This document shows positions 35,693 to 44,931 of a DNA stretch of 64,000 nt, piece by piece. The translations under genes were made by a program, and so were the position numbers. The first letter of the stretch is position 1; each line of letters starts with the position of its first letter. The DNA is taken from positions 372,001 to 436,000 of the forward strand of contig UEIJ01000023.1 in the NCBI GenBank assembly GCA_900470195.1, read 5' to 3'. Source of the stretch: Hyphomicrobiales bacterium (GTDB lineage Bacteria; Pseudomonadota; Alphaproteobacteria; Rhizobiales; Rhizobiaceae). The notes under the pieces were generated by a model. It searched no databases and had not been told where the DNA came from. It worked only from the letters and a program-made list of their open reading frames with translations.

Positions 35693-36508
35693 ATGCATGA
35701 CACGGTAATTCTGGTCGGTTGCGGCAATATGGGCTTTGCGATGCTCAAGGGCTGGCTCGATAGCGGTATCCTCAAGGCGAAAGATGTATATGTCGTGGAG
35801 CCGACCGAAGCGCTTCGCGATCGCGCCGCCGGCGCTGGCGTCCATGCCTTTGCCGATGCCGACGCCCTGCCCGGCGATCTGAAGCCGCGCATGGTTCTCG
35901 TGGCGGTCAAGCCGCAGGTCATGGCAAAAGTTCTGCCAGCCTATCAGCGTTTCGCACCCGCTGCCACTTTCGTCAGCGTTGCCGCAGGCATTCCGGTCGC
36001 CCTTTTTGAAAGCCTGCTCGGTCAGGATGCGGCAGTGCTTCGCTGCATGCCGAACACGCCTGCCGCCATCGGCAAGGGCATGCTGGTCACGTTCAAGAAC
36101 GCCAATGTGACTGACGAAAACGAAGCTTTCGTTGCACGCTTGCTTGAAACATCAGGCAAGGTCGCAAGCGTGAACGATGAAGCGCTGATGGATGCCGTGA
36201 CTGCTGTTTCGGGCTCGGGTCCGGCCTATGTGTTCCACTTCATCGAAGCGCTGACGGATGCAGGCGTGACCGCCGGTCTGCCGCAGGAAACGGCCGCACT
36301 TCTGGCCATGCAGACGGTGATGGGCGCAGGCGCTCTCGCCGATGCCAGCACCGACACGCCCTCAAAATTGCGCGAACAGGTGACGAGCCCGAATGGCACC
36401 ACCGCTGCCGCGCTTGACGTGCTGATGGGGGGCGACCGCCTCAAGACGCTCGTGGCCGAGGCTGTTGAAGCCGCCCGCAAGCGGTCGGTGGAACTGGGCA
36501 AGGTTTAA
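35693..36508 (+). CDS. proC: pyrroline-5-carboxylate reductase
   Basis: A 271-residue enzyme reducing pyrroline-5-carboxylate to proline with NAD(P)H. VILVGCGNMGFAMLKGWL at about 5-22 is the Rossmann motif, and VTAVSGSGPAYVFHFIEAL at about 163-181 is the ProC signature. AGGTGGA precedes the ATG at 35693; the upstream in-frame ATG (35642) adds a non-homologous tail. Its stop overlaps the stop of the convergent ABC ATPase by four bases (TTAA). Confidence 0.95.
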   Translation: MHDTVILVGCGNMGFAMLKGWLDSGILKAKDVYVVEPTEALRDRAAGAGVHAFADADALPGDLKPRMVLVAVKPQVMAKVLPAYQRFAPAATFVSVAAGIPVALFESLLGQDAAVLRCMPNTPAAIGKGMLVTFKNANVTDENEAFVARLLETSGKVASVNDEALMDAVTAVSGSGPAYVFHFIEALTDAGVTAGLPQETAALLAMQTVMGAGALADASTDTPSKLREQVTSPNGTTAAALDVLMGGDRLKTLVAEAVEAARKRSVELGKV

Positions 36509-37248
36509 ACAGACAATCCCGGCACCGCTTCAATGAGCGCTTTCGTTACAGGCGCTTGCGGTGCCACTATCAGTTCCCGCGTCGGGCGGCATTCGACAAT
36601 CCGCCCGCGCTCCATCACCGCGATACGATCCGCCATCTGTGCCGCGACCGCCAGATCATGGGTGATGAAAAGATAGGCCGTCTGCTCGGCTTTTTGTATG
36701 TCCCGCAACAGGTTGAGAATAGCACCGCGCACGGTGACATCGAGCGCCGAAACCGCCTCGTCCAGCACGACCAGCGACGGGCCGGTCGCAAGCGCGCGTG
36801 CAATCGCCACCCGCTGACGCTGCCCGCCGGAAATCTCATGAACACCGCGCCTTGCGAAAGCCGGGTCGAGTCCAACCATTTGCAAAAGGCTTGCAATGTC
36901 ACGCTTCAGCCCATGAATGCGCAACGGCTCACGCAGGAGATCATAAACGCTCGCACGCGGGTTGAAGGCTGAAAGCGGGTCCTGAAACACCATCTGCATG
37001 CGCGACCGCTGCTTGCGGAGGTCAGTCCCAGACAGTGCCAGCCAGTCCTCGCCTGCAAAACGGATTGTACCGCTTTCAAGCGGGTGAAGTCGCAGCAACG
37101 CCCGCGCCAGCGTGGACTTGCCGCTGCCGGACGGACCGACCAGCGCCAGCGTTTCGCCCGGCTGGACCGTGAGGCTGACGCCATTGAGCGCAAGGGCCTT
37201 GCCATAGCGCAAGATCAGATCGTCGGCCTGCAAAAGCGGATCAGCCAT
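36505..37248 (-). CDS. peptide/nickel-type ABC transporter ATP-binding protein (DppF/OppF-like)
   Basis: A 247-residue ATPase with Walker A GPSGSGKST at about 38-46, signature ISGGQRQRVAIARAL, and Walker B LVVLDEAVSALD. Note Glu-Ala in place of the more usual Glu-Pro after the Walker B aspartate. It is the last gene of a five-gene minus-strand importer. It overlaps the upstream ATPase gene by eight bases and lacks the C-terminal oligopeptide extension of full-length OppF (usual length about 320), so it is a compact version. Confidence 0.9.
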   Translation of the reverse strand: MADPLLQADDLILRYGKALALNGVSLTVQPGETLALVGPSGSGKSTLARALLRLHPLESGTIRFAGEDWLALSGTDLRKQRSRMQMVFQDPLSAFNPRASVYDLLREPLRIHGLKRDIASLLQMVGLDPAFARRGVHEISGGQRQRVAIARALATGPSLVVLDEAVSALDVTVRGAILNLLRDIQKAEQTAYLFITHDLAVAAQMADRIAVMERGRIVECRPTRELIVAPQAPVTKALIEAVPGLSV

Positions 37249-37996
37249 GCGCCGCCTCCAGCACCGGCACGGCGGCGATCAGCGCTTTTGTATAATCCGT
37301 TTGCGGGTCTGAAATTATCATTCGGGCGGAACCGAGTTCCACCAGTTCGCCCTGACGGAAAACCGCGATGCGGTCGGCCAGTCCCGATGCCAGCGCGATA
37401 TCATGAGTGATGAAGATCAGCGTCATTCCGTCTGCACGCACCAGTTCGCGCAAGAGAGAGACGATCTCCTTCTGCACGATGGTATCGAGCGCGCTCGTCG
37501 GTTCGTCCGCGATCAACAGGCGCGGTTGGGCGGCAATGGCGAGCGCTATCGCGATGCGCTGTTTCTGCCCGCCGGAAAACTGATGCGGATAGCGCGAATA
37601 ACTTGTTTCAGGTTGCGGAATATGGACCCGCTCCAAAAGGCTTATTGCCTTGGCTTTCGCCGCCAGCCTGTCGATTTTCGCATGGGCGCGGATGGTCTCG
37701 ACAAGCTGCGCGCCCACCGTCATCAGCGGATCGAAACTCGACGCCGGGTCCTGAAACACGAAGCCGATGTCGCGACCCGGTCGCGGCTTGCCATTCGCCC
37801 ACTCCAGTTGACCGGAAATGTGCGCATTACTCGGCAGAAGAGAGGCCAAGGCCAGCGCCAACGTGCTTTTGCCCGAACCGCTCTCGCCAATGATCGCCAG
37901 CGTTTCGCCCTGCCCTATATCGAGATCGATATTCTCCAGCGCGGGCTCGCTGCCGTAGGATACGGAGAGCTTTCCAAGGCGGACAAGGCTGCTCAC
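37241..37996 (-). CDS. peptide/nickel-type ABC transporter ATP-binding protein (DppD/OppD-like)
   Basis: A 251-residue ATPase with Walker A GESGSGKST at about 37-45, signature FSGGQKQRIAIALAI and Walker B LLIADEPTSALD. It pairs with the following ATPase to drive two permeases. Its start overlaps the permease stop by four bases. Like its partner it is short, without the OppD C-terminal Fe-S/peptide extension. The substrate (peptide, opine or metal chelate) cannot be decided from sequence. Confidence 0.9.
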   Translation of the reverse strand: MSSLVRLGKLSVSYGSEPALENIDLDIGQGETLAIIGESGSGKSTLALALASLLPSNAHISGQLEWANGKPRPGRDIGFVFQDPASSFDPLMTVGAQLVETIRAHAKIDRLAAKAKAISLLERVHIPQPETSYSRYPHQFSGGQKQRIAIALAIAAQPRLLIADEPTSALDTIVQKEIVSLLRELVRADGMTLIFITHDIALASGLADRIAVFRQGELVELGSARMIISDPQTDYTKALIAAVPVLEAAHG

Positions 37997-38823
37997 GACT
38001 GCACCTCGCGTCGGGATATGGCGTTCGTCAGCCCTTCGCCTGCCAGATAGACGCCGACAACAGTCAATGCCAGCGCCAGACCGGGCAGGATCGAAAGCCA
38101 GGGCGCGGAGCGCAGGACCGTGCGCCCCTCGGCAATCATTCCGCCCCAGGTGACACGGTTCGGATCGCTGAGGCCCAGGAAGGACAGGGCCGCTTCGATC
38201 AAGATGGCGGAAGCGACGATCACCGGCGCCAGCGCCAGCACCGGCGGCAAGGCATTGGGCAGGATCTGGCGGAAGGCGATTTCCATCGGATGCATGCCGA
38301 TGGCGCGGGCCGAGGCCACATAATCGCTTTCGCGGATGGTGAGCACCTGACCGCGCGTCAGACGCGCAGCCTGCGTCCAGCTCGAAAGCGCAATCGCGGC
38401 AATCAGCACCGGCAGCGACGGCCCGGCGACGCTGACCAGAGCAAGCGCCAGCAGAAAGCCCGGCACTGTCTGGAAGGCTTCCGTGATACGCATCAGCACT
38501 TCATCGACGATACCACCGGCAAAGCCGGCCAGCGTTCCGACGATGCTGCCGAGTACGACCGAGGCACATGCCGCAGCCAGCCCAACGCCAAGCGAGGTGC
38601 GCGCACCATAGAAAAGCTCTGCCAGAACGTCGCGTCCAAGCCGGTCGGTTCCGAAAGGAAAATGCGGATTTTCAAAAGGTTGCAACAACGGCGCTGAGAC
38701 AATGCTTAAAGGATCGCCGGGAAAGATGAGAGGTGCCATAAGCGCCGCCATGCCGAGCAGCGCGAGCAGGAATGTGCCCGTTATACCTTCACCCGTTCTG
38801 AAATAACATTTAAAGCGGCTCAT
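37993..38823 (-). CDS. peptide/nickel-type ABC transporter permease (DppC-like)
   Basis: A 276-residue inner-membrane permease with six hydrophobic segments, the FGTDRLGRDVLAELFYGART signature of DppC/OppC proteins after the first helix, and an EAA-like loop (YVASARAIGMHPMEIAFRQI). It overlaps its neighbours on both sides by four bases, so the operon is tightly coupled. It forms the channel with the DppB-like permease. Confidence 0.92.
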   Translation of the reverse strand: MSRFKCYFRTGEGITGTFLLALLGMAALMAPLIFPGDPLSIVSAPLLQPFENPHFPFGTDRLGRDVLAELFYGARTSLGVGLAAACASVVLGSIVGTLAGFAGGIVDEVLMRITEAFQTVPGFLLALALVSVAGPSLPVLIAAIALSSWTQAARLTRGQVLTIRESDYVASARAIGMHPMEIAFRQILPNALPPVLALAPVIVASAILIEAALSFLGLSDPNRVTWGGMIAEGRTVLRSAPWLSILPGLALALTVVGVYLAGEGLTNAISRREVQS

Positions 38824-39821
38824 GCCCTGCCGCCCCCGGTAGCGATACGCGGATCGAGCCAGAGATAGACTAGGTCGATAAGGAAATTGACCACGATCAC
38901 CATGACGGCGCTGACCAGAATGACGCCGAGCAGAAGCGGCGTGTCACGGCTTGCAACGGCTTCCTGCGCGAGCCTTCCCAGCCCCGGCACGGCGAAGACG
39001 CTTTCGATCACCACGCTGCCGCCGAGCATGGATGCCGCCTGCAAGCCCAGCACGGTGACGAGCGGCAGCACGGCGTTGCGCGCCACGTGACACAAGACAA
39101 TGCGCGAATGCGAAATGCCCCTCGCCCGCAAGGCGCGCACGAAATCCATGCGCCATATATCGGCCATGGCGGCGCGCATGACACGCAGGTAAAGCGCCAG
39201 ATAGATCACCGCCAGCGAAACAACCGGCAGCACCAGATGGAGCATAATGTCGCCCGCCCGCGCCAGCCCATGCTTGCCGGAGGCAATTGTTTCAATGCCG
39301 CTTGATGGCAGCCAGCGCAGCCGGATCGAAAACAGGATGACCAGCACAAGCGCCAGCCAGAAACCGGGGATCGCATAGAGAACCAGCGACGTGACTGAGA
39401 GAAACCGGTCGCGAAAGCTTCCGGGCTTCGCCCCCGCCACAATGCCAAGGAGCGAGCCTGCGGCAAAAGACAAGGCGGTCGCCGCGCCCATCAGAAGCAG
39501 CGTGTTGGGCAAGCGCTCCAGAATGACGTCGAGAATGGGCCGGTTGAAACTGACCGACCAGCCGAGATTACCCTGCGCGAGTGCCGCGAGGTAAGCTCCA
39601 AGCCGATGCCAGACGGACCGGTCCAGCCCCCAGCGCGCCCGCATTTCGGCAATCGTTGCCGCATCGCCGCCAAATGTCACGGCATAGGCATCAACAGCAT
39701 CACCCGGCGCGCTTTCTGCCAGAAAAAAGCAGCCGACAATGACAATCAGCAGCACGAGAACGCTGCCGACCAGTCGCTTGCGGAAAAGGGACAGAATCTG
39801 TTTCACAATGGCAGGATACAA
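38820..39821 (-). CDS. peptide/nickel-type ABC transporter permease (DppB-like)
   Basis: A 333-residue permease: first helix LVGSVLVLLIVIVGCFFLAE, then the RWGLDRSVWHRLGAYLAALA segment typical of DppB/OppB, and an EAA loop (FVRALRARGISHSRIVLCHV). No ATG is available near the N-terminus. I give the TTG at 39821; a GTG at 39806 is an alternative, and neither has a strong ribosome-binding site, so translation is probably coupled to the binding-protein gene ending 17 bases upstream. Otherwise normal. Confidence 0.88.
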   Translation of the reverse strand: MYPAIVKQILSLFRKRLVGSVLVLLIVIVGCFFLAESAPGDAVDAYAVTFGGDAATIAEMRARWGLDRSVWHRLGAYLAALAQGNLGWSVSFNRPILDVILERLPNTLLLMGAATALSFAAGSLLGIVAGAKPGSFRDRFLSVTSLVLYAIPGFWLALVLVILFSIRLRWLPSSGIETIASGKHGLARAGDIMLHLVLPVVSLAVIYLALYLRVMRAAMADIWRMDFVRALRARGISHSRIVLCHVARNAVLPLVTVLGLQAASMLGGSVVIESVFAVPGLGRLAQEAVASRDTPLLLGVILVSAVMVIVVNFLIDLVYLWLDPRIATGGGRA

Positions 39822-39838
39822 TCAATCTGACTGCTTCG

Positions 39839-41452
39839 TCACTGCTCCAGCCATGTATCCGCCCAGTTGGAAACAGCCCAGCGCGGATTGTTGGAAACAT
39901 TCTGCACACGGTCGCTCGCAACGGTGATGAAACCCCATTCCGCGACATTGATGAGCGGCAAATCCGCCTCCACCATCTGCTGGAACTGATGGTAAAGCGC
40001 CGTGCGCGTTTTCTCATCGATCTCGCGCGCGGCTTTGGCAATCAGCGCGTCCAGTTCGGCATTGGCATAGCCGCCCTGATTGGAAAAAGGTACGCCCGCC
40101 GGAATACCGCTTTCGACCAGAATTGTGGTCGATATGGCCGGATCGCCACGATAAACAGTCGGCGCGATGGCCAGATCGAAATCATGATCGGTATAAACCG
40201 CCTTCTGGTGCGCGGCGGAATCATTATTGACGATGCGCGCATCGATACCGACAGCAGCAAGCGCCTGCCGCAGATAGTCGCCAAACTGCTTGGTTTCGTT
40301 GAAATAGGGCGCGGGAAGAAGCCTGAGCGTGAAGCGCGTGCCGTCCTTGCCCCGCTTGTATCCGGCCTCGTCCAGCAGCGCATTCGCCTTCGCAACATCG
40401 AACGGATAGGATGGCACGTCACCAGTATAAAACTGGCTGTCATAGCGCGGCACGGGACCGGTCGAGGACTTGGCATAGCCGAGGAAGATCGTCTTCACCA
40501 CGAAATCACGGTCGATGGCATGGGCAATCGCCTGTCGAACCTTCCGGTCTGCCAGCTCCGTGCGGCGATGGTTGATCTCGACAACGAGCTGATAGGTCAG
40601 TGCTTCATAACCCTTGGAAATGACCGTCAGCCCCGGAACTTTCGAGATGCGGTCCAGATCGGCGAGCGGCACGGCGGAAAAGGCGGCAAGGTCAATTTCC
40701 TGGGCTTCGAGCGCGCCGGCGGCTGCGGCGCGATCCGGCAGCACGCGATAGACGATCTCGTCCAGATAAGGCTCGCCCTCGCCCCAATAATCGTCATTGC
40801 GCGCCAGCCGGTAATATTCGCCGGTCTTGTGTTCGGCATATTTGAACGGGCCGGTGCCGATAAGCTTTTCATTGGCCGGATTGGCCATGATGTCAGTGCC
40901 CGCAAAGACGTGCTTCGGCAACACAGCGGTCAAGGCTGGCAATGCATTGCGGATAAGCTGGAAAGGCGTCGGCTCGGAGAAATGGAAGACGGCGGTGAGG
41001 TCGTCCGGCGTTTCAACCTTTTCCAGCACCTTGAACACAACGCGGCCAAGATTCTGCAGCGGCTTCCAGACTTCCATGGCCGAAAAGGCGACATCCGCCG
41101 AGGTGAAGGGCGTGCCGTCATGCCATTTGACGCCATCGCGCAGACGGAACGTCGCGGTCAGCCCGTCGGCGGAGCCTTCCCAAGCTGAGGCAAGCCGTGG
41201 CGCGAGGCCGTTTTCGCCATCGAAGGACGCTTCAGCCAGAGGCTCAATGACCTTGCTTGCAACGAAGAAAACGCCGTTGGATGCCACAATGGCCGGGTTC
41301 AGATTGCGCGGCTCTGAATCTGCGGCCACGACCAGCCGCCCGCCTTTCTGCGCCGTACCTGCCGCTTTCGACCCTCGCGGCCAGACAGCGACGGCGGCCA
41401 AGGCGGTCGATCCCGCCAGAAAAGCCCTACGCGACAGAACCAGTTGAACCAT
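39839..41452 (-). CDS. peptide/nickel-type ABC transporter substrate-binding protein (SBP family 5)
   Basis: A 537-residue periplasmic binding protein. SRRAFLAGSTALAAVAVW at about 7-24 is a Tat-type signal, so export may be folded and ligand-loaded. The family-5 core is clear: SEPRNLNPAIVAS, FRLRDGVKWHDGTPFTSADV and GTGPFKYAEHKTGEYY. It is first in the operon and sets its specificity, which is unknown (dipeptides, opines or similar). Confidence 0.9.
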   Translation of the reverse strand: MVQLVLSRRAFLAGSTALAAVAVWPRGSKAAGTAQKGGRLVVAADSEPRNLNPAIVASNGVFFVASKVIEPLAEASFDGENGLAPRLASAWEGSADGLTATFRLRDGVKWHDGTPFTSADVAFSAMEVWKPLQNLGRVVFKVLEKVETPDDLTAVFHFSEPTPFQLIRNALPALTAVLPKHVFAGTDIMANPANEKLIGTGPFKYAEHKTGEYYRLARNDDYWGEGEPYLDEIVYRVLPDRAAAAGALEAQEIDLAAFSAVPLADLDRISKVPGLTVISKGYEALTYQLVVEINHRRTELADRKVRQAIAHAIDRDFVVKTIFLGYAKSSTGPVPRYDSQFYTGDVPSYPFDVAKANALLDEAGYKRGKDGTRFTLRLLPAPYFNETKQFGDYLRQALAAVGIDARIVNNDSAAHQKAVYTDHDFDLAIAPTVYRGDPAISTTILVESGIPAGVPFSNQGGYANAELDALIAKAAREIDEKTRTALYHQFQQMVEADLPLINVAEWGFITVASDRVQNVSNNPRWAVSNWADTWLEQ

Positions 41453-41947
41453 ATTCGTTGCCCCGCAATCACATTTCAGTCGTCCGCATTTTTATACCAG
41501 CCATCCGCAAATGACAGGATTAAAACCTGTTACGGTGACAATAAATATCGAAAAACACTTCGCTTTCCGGTATTTATGACCGCCAAGTAAAGATAATATT
41601 TCAGTGATTTGCTAGCTTATTATTGCAGTAATTCAACCTGCGCGTTTAAATTATTTTTTCTCCAAGAGCTAAATTAAAGAAATTCCCCTCTTGTCAAACA
41701 GGGTCTCCTCCGTAGATCATGGTTAATTATGTGTTGTCGTATTTCGTGAGCTTCCATTTCGACACGGCACACATAGACAGTGGAGAGCCATTCATAGCTC
41801 TTGTTTGAAATGCATTGTGCGCCCATTCACTCATCTGGCGGCAAATGCCCCCTGATTACTTGTTTTGCTGCGCATCTTGTTCCGAAAGCGTTTCACTTTT
41901 CGGGATGCGCTTTGAAGCTAAACCACATTGGAAGAGAGGAAACAGAA
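41453..41947. other. 495-base AT-rich divergent intergenic region
   Basis: It separates the ABC importer operon (minus) from a small plus-strand gene. Its left half is markedly AT-rich. On the minus strand a TATAAA at about 41499-41504 may be the -10 of the importer. The right end holds a hairpin-forming repeat (41870-41910). No coding sequence is supported. Confidence 0.5.
41870..41910. repeat. nested inverted repeat in the leader of the 114-residue gene
   Basis: Outer arms GCGCATC (41870-41876) and GATGCGC (41904-41910) and inner arms CCGAAA (41882-41887) and TTTCGG (41898-41903). The sequence resembles rhizobial dispersed palindromes. It ends 37 bases before the ATG and could modulate translation or mRNA decay. 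Confidence 0.65.
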
Positions 41948-42292
41948 ATGTCCAGTTTGCTGCCCCCGCTTCATGACGGTCACGCACCGATCTATCTGCA
42001 TCACGCATTTCAGGATGCAGTCGATGCCTATGAGGATTGGACCTCGGAGACGGGGGAACCATCCGTGCAGGTCAACGGCAAGGTGACCCGGATCAGCGTC
42101 GTCTTCCGCCGCCTGTGGAACTGCACCGACATGGTGCCCCGCCACACGCTGGAAGCGCTGAAAGACATTGTCCCGACCGGCATTATCCATGCTGAACACT
42201 GGAAGGAAACGCCCACATTCGCAGAAGCTGCCCGCATCATGCGCGTTGCTCTGGAAAGGCGCAAGGCGCGACTGCTCCCGGTCGTGTGCTGA
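41948..42292 (+). CDS. small conserved hypothetical protein
   Basis: A 114-residue soluble protein beginning MSSLLPPLHDGHAPIYLHHA, with a central QVNGKVTRISVVFRRLWNCT segment and an acidic/helical tail. I recognise no family. The ribosome-binding site AGAGGAAAC is good, and a strong terminator follows within 50 bases, so it is a genuine short single-gene transcript. A nested palindrome sits in its leader. Nothing nearby suggests a function. Confidence 0.7.
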   Translation: MSSLLPPLHDGHAPIYLHHAFQDAVDAYEDWTSETGEPSVQVNGKVTRISVVFRRLWNCTDMVPRHTLEALKDIVPTGIIHAEHWKETPTFAEAARIMRVALERRKARLLPVVC

Positions 42293-42314
42293 TCGTCCCG
42301 ATACAGAAAAGGAA

Positions 42315-42338
42315 ACGGGCGGATTTTCCGCCCGTTTT
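42315..42338 (+). terminator. intrinsic terminator of the 114-residue gene
   Basis: Perfect 9-base stem ACGGGCGGA (42315-42323) with TCCGCCCGT (42327-42335), three-base loop, followed by T residues. Confidence 0.9.
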
Positions 42339-42375
42339 GCATTCATCCAGAACCACATTATCCCCGTTCATCGAG

Positions 42376-42398
42376 CCTTCGACAAGCACAGGATGAGG
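42376..42398 (+). repeat. degenerate copy of the CCTTCGACAGGCTCAGG repeat
   Basis: A 23-base copy with two differences from the version at 44800-44822 (opposite strand). It lies between a terminator and the convergent TerB-like gene. Confidence 0.75.
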
Positions 42399-42407
42399 CA
42401 AGCGGCC

Positions 42408-42824
42408 TTAGTTGGCCAGCTTGCGGAAGCGTACGCGGGCGCTGCGCTCGATGGCGGCGACGGTCAGTTCGTCCAGCGTCCAGCGGTCGCGCAGCATCTG
42501 GAGAAATTCAAGCTCTTCCTGCTCCACATGCAGATCGGCGGCGGCCACTTCGACGGCCAGCGCATAGGCCGTATCGTAGAGGCGTTCGGGCAACGCGTCA
42601 TGCGCGAGATCGAGGATTTTTTCCAGGCCATCCTCGTCAGCCAAGAGCGCGTAGCAATCGCTGGCGAGCTTCGGCAGGCGCTCCTTGTCGAAGCCCTGAA
42701 ATACCGGCAGGCGGGATACGACATTGCCAATGGACGACAGTTCAGCATCGGTCATCGTCGTGTCTGCCGCAGACGTCGTGATCATGATGTAGACAAGCGC
42801 ATCCTGCGGCGTGATCTTTTTCAT
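42408..42824 (-). CDS. TerB-family (tellurite-resistance-like) protein
   Basis: A 138-residue helical protein with the TerB-like layout: DAELSSIGNVVSRLPVFQGF near residues 27-46 and a second acidic helical pair later (AAADLHVEQEELEFLQMLRD). Acidic residues in both halves could bind divalent metal. No other ter genes are near, so tellurite resistance itself should not be inferred. AGGAGT precedes the ATG at 42824; upstream in-frame codons add a hydrophobic tail of doubtful reality. Confidence 0.8.
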   Translation of the reverse strand: MKKITPQDALVYIMITTSAADTTMTDAELSSIGNVVSRLPVFQGFDKERLPKLASDCYALLADEDGLEKILDLAHDALPERLYDTAYALAVEVAAADLHVEQEELEFLQMLRDRWTLDELTVAAIERSARVRFRKLAN

Positions 42825-43025
42825 CGGGCTACTCCTGTACAACATGATCGGAATCAACATTTCCATTGGAATTGACCGGAAAATTAGGAAGCCTCACGCA
42901 GTTACGCAAGGAAATTCGGCGCTGACCGTTGACGGCACGGGGTTGCCGCGCCATAGAGCAGAAGCGCGCATTTCGCGCATCGTTTTCAAAGAATAAAGCC
43001 CTTCACAGGATATCAGGAAAAAATC

Positions 43026-44690
43026 ATGACTTCGCACCGCCTTCCCGAAATCACGCTGACCCCGGAACTGACCGCGGCGGCTGCGGAGGCGAAAGCATGG
43101 CCCTTTGAAGAAGCGAAGAAAATCCTCAAGCGCTATGAGAAGACCGGACTGCCGGACACGGTGATCTTCGAGACCGGCTACGGTCCGTCGGGCCTGCCGC
43201 ATATCGGCACCTTCGGCGAAGTGGCGCGCACCTCGATGGTGCGCCATGCCTTCCGCATCCTGACCGGCGACAAGGTCAAGACGCGCCTCATCTGCTTCTC
43301 CGACGATCTCGACGGTATGCGCAAAATCCCCGACAATGTGCCGGACAAGGCCGCCCTTGAGCCTTATCTGCAAATGCCGCTTTCTTCCGTCCCGAACCCG
43401 TTCGGCGGCGATTACAAGAGCTTTGCCGACCACAACAACGCCATGTTGTGCCGATTCCTCGACACTTTCGGCTTCGACTACGAATTTGCGAGCGCCACCG
43501 ATTATTACAAGTCCGGCAAGTTCGATGCCGTGCTGCTCAAGGCCGTCGAACGCTATGACGACATCATGAAGGTGATGCTGCCGACGCTGGGCGAAGAGCG
43601 CCAGGCCACCTACAGCCCGTTCCTGCCGATCTCGCCCAAGTCCGGTCGCGTGCTTTACGTGCCGATGAAAAAGGTTGACGCCAAGGCTGGCACAATCACC
43701 TTCGACGATGAGGACGGCGTAGAAACGACCCTTTCCGTCACGGGCGGTAATGTGAAGCTGCAGTGGAAGCCGGATTTCGGCATGCGCTGGGCGGCGCTCG
43801 GGGTTGATTTCGAAATGTTCGGCAAGGACCACCAGACCAATGCCGGCATCTATGACCGCATCTGCGAAATCCTCGGCGGACGCGCGCCGGAACATTTCGT
43901 CTACGAACTGTTCCTCGACCAGCTTGGCCAGAAGATTTCCAAGTCGAAGGGCAATGGCATTTCCATCGACGAATGGCTGGCCTATGCGCCGACCGAAAGC
44001 CTTGCGCTTTACAATTTCCAGAAGCCGAAGACCGCCAAGCGGCTCTATTTCGACGTCATCCCGAAGGCGGTTGACGAATATTTCAGCTATCTCTCGGCTT
44101 ATCACCGCCAAGGAAATGTGGAATGGAAGGACAGGCTGAACAATCCGGTCTGGCACATCCATTACGGCAATCCGCCGAAGGTGGACCTGCCGGTCACTTT
44201 CGCGCTGATGCTCAATCTGGTCAGCGCATCGAATGCGGAAAACCCGTCGGTTCTGTGGGGTTTCATCTCGCGGCACGTGCCGGGCGTCACGCCGGAAAAC
44301 AATCCGGAACTCGATGCTCTCGTCGGCTATGCGATCCGTTACTTCAACGATTTCGTGAAGCCGACCAAGCAGTTCCGTGCCCCCGACGATGTGGAACGCG
44401 CAGCCCTTGAAGCGCTGGATGCGAAGCTCGCAACGCTGCCTGCGGGAACCGATGGCAACGAAATCCAGAACGCCATTCTCGATGTCGCCCGCGCCATCGA
44501 GCGCTATCAGGATCACAGCAAGAAGAGCCCGGAAGGAGGCCCCGGCGTTTCAGTTTCCTTCTTCCAGATGCTCTATGAAGTGCTGATCGGTCAGGAACGC
44601 GGCCCGCGTTTCGGCTCATTCGTCGCGCTTTACGGCATCGATGAGACCCGCGCGCTCATCAAAAAGGCGCTGGCTGGCGAACTGGCGTAA
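43026..44690 (+). CDS. lysK: class I lysyl-tRNA synthetase
   Basis: A 554-residue class I (archaeal-type) lysyl-tRNA synthetase. The HIGH motif appears as [13 protein letters not shown] (about 57-69) and KMSKS as KISKSKGNG (about 305-313). It charges tRNA-Lys with lysine. Alphaproteobacteria characteristically use this class I enzyme in place of the common class II LysS, so the gene supports the taxonomic call. It is monocistronic with its own terminator. A truncation or frameshift is not seen. Confidence 0.97.
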   Translation: MTSHRLPEITLTPELTAAAAEAKAWPFEEAKKILKRYEKTGLPDTVIFETGYGPSGLPHIGTFGEVARTSMVRHAFRILTGDKVKTRLICFSDDLDGMRKIPDNVPDKAALEPYLQMPLSSVPNPFGGDYKSFADHNNAMLCRFLDTFGFDYEFASATDYYKSGKFDAVLLKAVERYDDIMKVMLPTLGEERQATYSPFLPISPKSGRVLYVPMKKVDAKAGTITFDDEDGVETTLSVTGGNVKLQWKPDFGMRWAALGVDFEMFGKDHQTNAGIYDRICEILGGRAPEHFVYELFLDQLGQKISKSKGNGISIDEWLAYAPTESLALYNFQKPKTAKRLYFDVIPKAVDEYFSYLSAYHRQGNVEWKDRLNNPVWHIHYGNPPKVDLPVTFALMLNLVSASNAENPSVLWGFISRHVPGVTPENNPELDALVGYAIRYFNDFVKPTKQFRAPDDVERAALEALDAKLATLPAGTDGNEIQNAILDVARAIERYQDHSKKSPEGGPGVSVSFFQMLYEVLIGQERGPRFGSFVALYGIDETRALIKKALAGELA

Positions 44691-44731
44691 ACCATCAAGA
44701 CATGCTTTAATCCAGACGAATAAATGCAAAC

Positions 44732-44760
44732 AATAAGGGCGGCTTCGAGCCGCCCTTATT
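44732..44760 (+). terminator. intrinsic terminator of lysK
   Basis: Perfect 13-base stem AATAAGGGCGGCT (44732-44744) with AGCCGCCCTTATT (44748-44760), three-base TCG loop, 41 bases after the stop. Confidence 0.92.
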
Positions 44761-44799
44761 GTTTAGTACCGACGTCCTGAGTGTGAAGCGAAGCGTTAG

Positions 44800-44895
44800 C
44801 CTCATCCTGAGCCTGTCGAAGGATCGAAGGACGAGAGTTCAGAAAGCTCAAGTCCGCCCCTTCGACACGGTGCTTCGCACCGGCTCAGGATAGGG
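44800..44895. repeat. paired inverted copies of the CCTTCGACAGGCTCAGGAT element
   Basis: The left arm (44800-44822) is the element in minus orientation. The right arm (44859-44895) is the same element in plus orientation but split by an inserted hairpin CGGTGC-TTC-GCACCG (44868-44882). The sequence is of a type common between genes in many alphaproteobacteria. It lies between convergent lysK and the SNase-like gene. Confidence 0.8.
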
Positions 44896-44931
44896 CTTGT
44901 CGCTGGAAACCCGTTCCAAATTCATCTCGCT

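Noticed and set aside
42408-42824. TerB-like gene considered as part of a tellurite-resistance or phage-defence ter cluster
   Set aside because: No other ter genes adjacent; a lone TerB-fold protein is widespread and does not show such a system.
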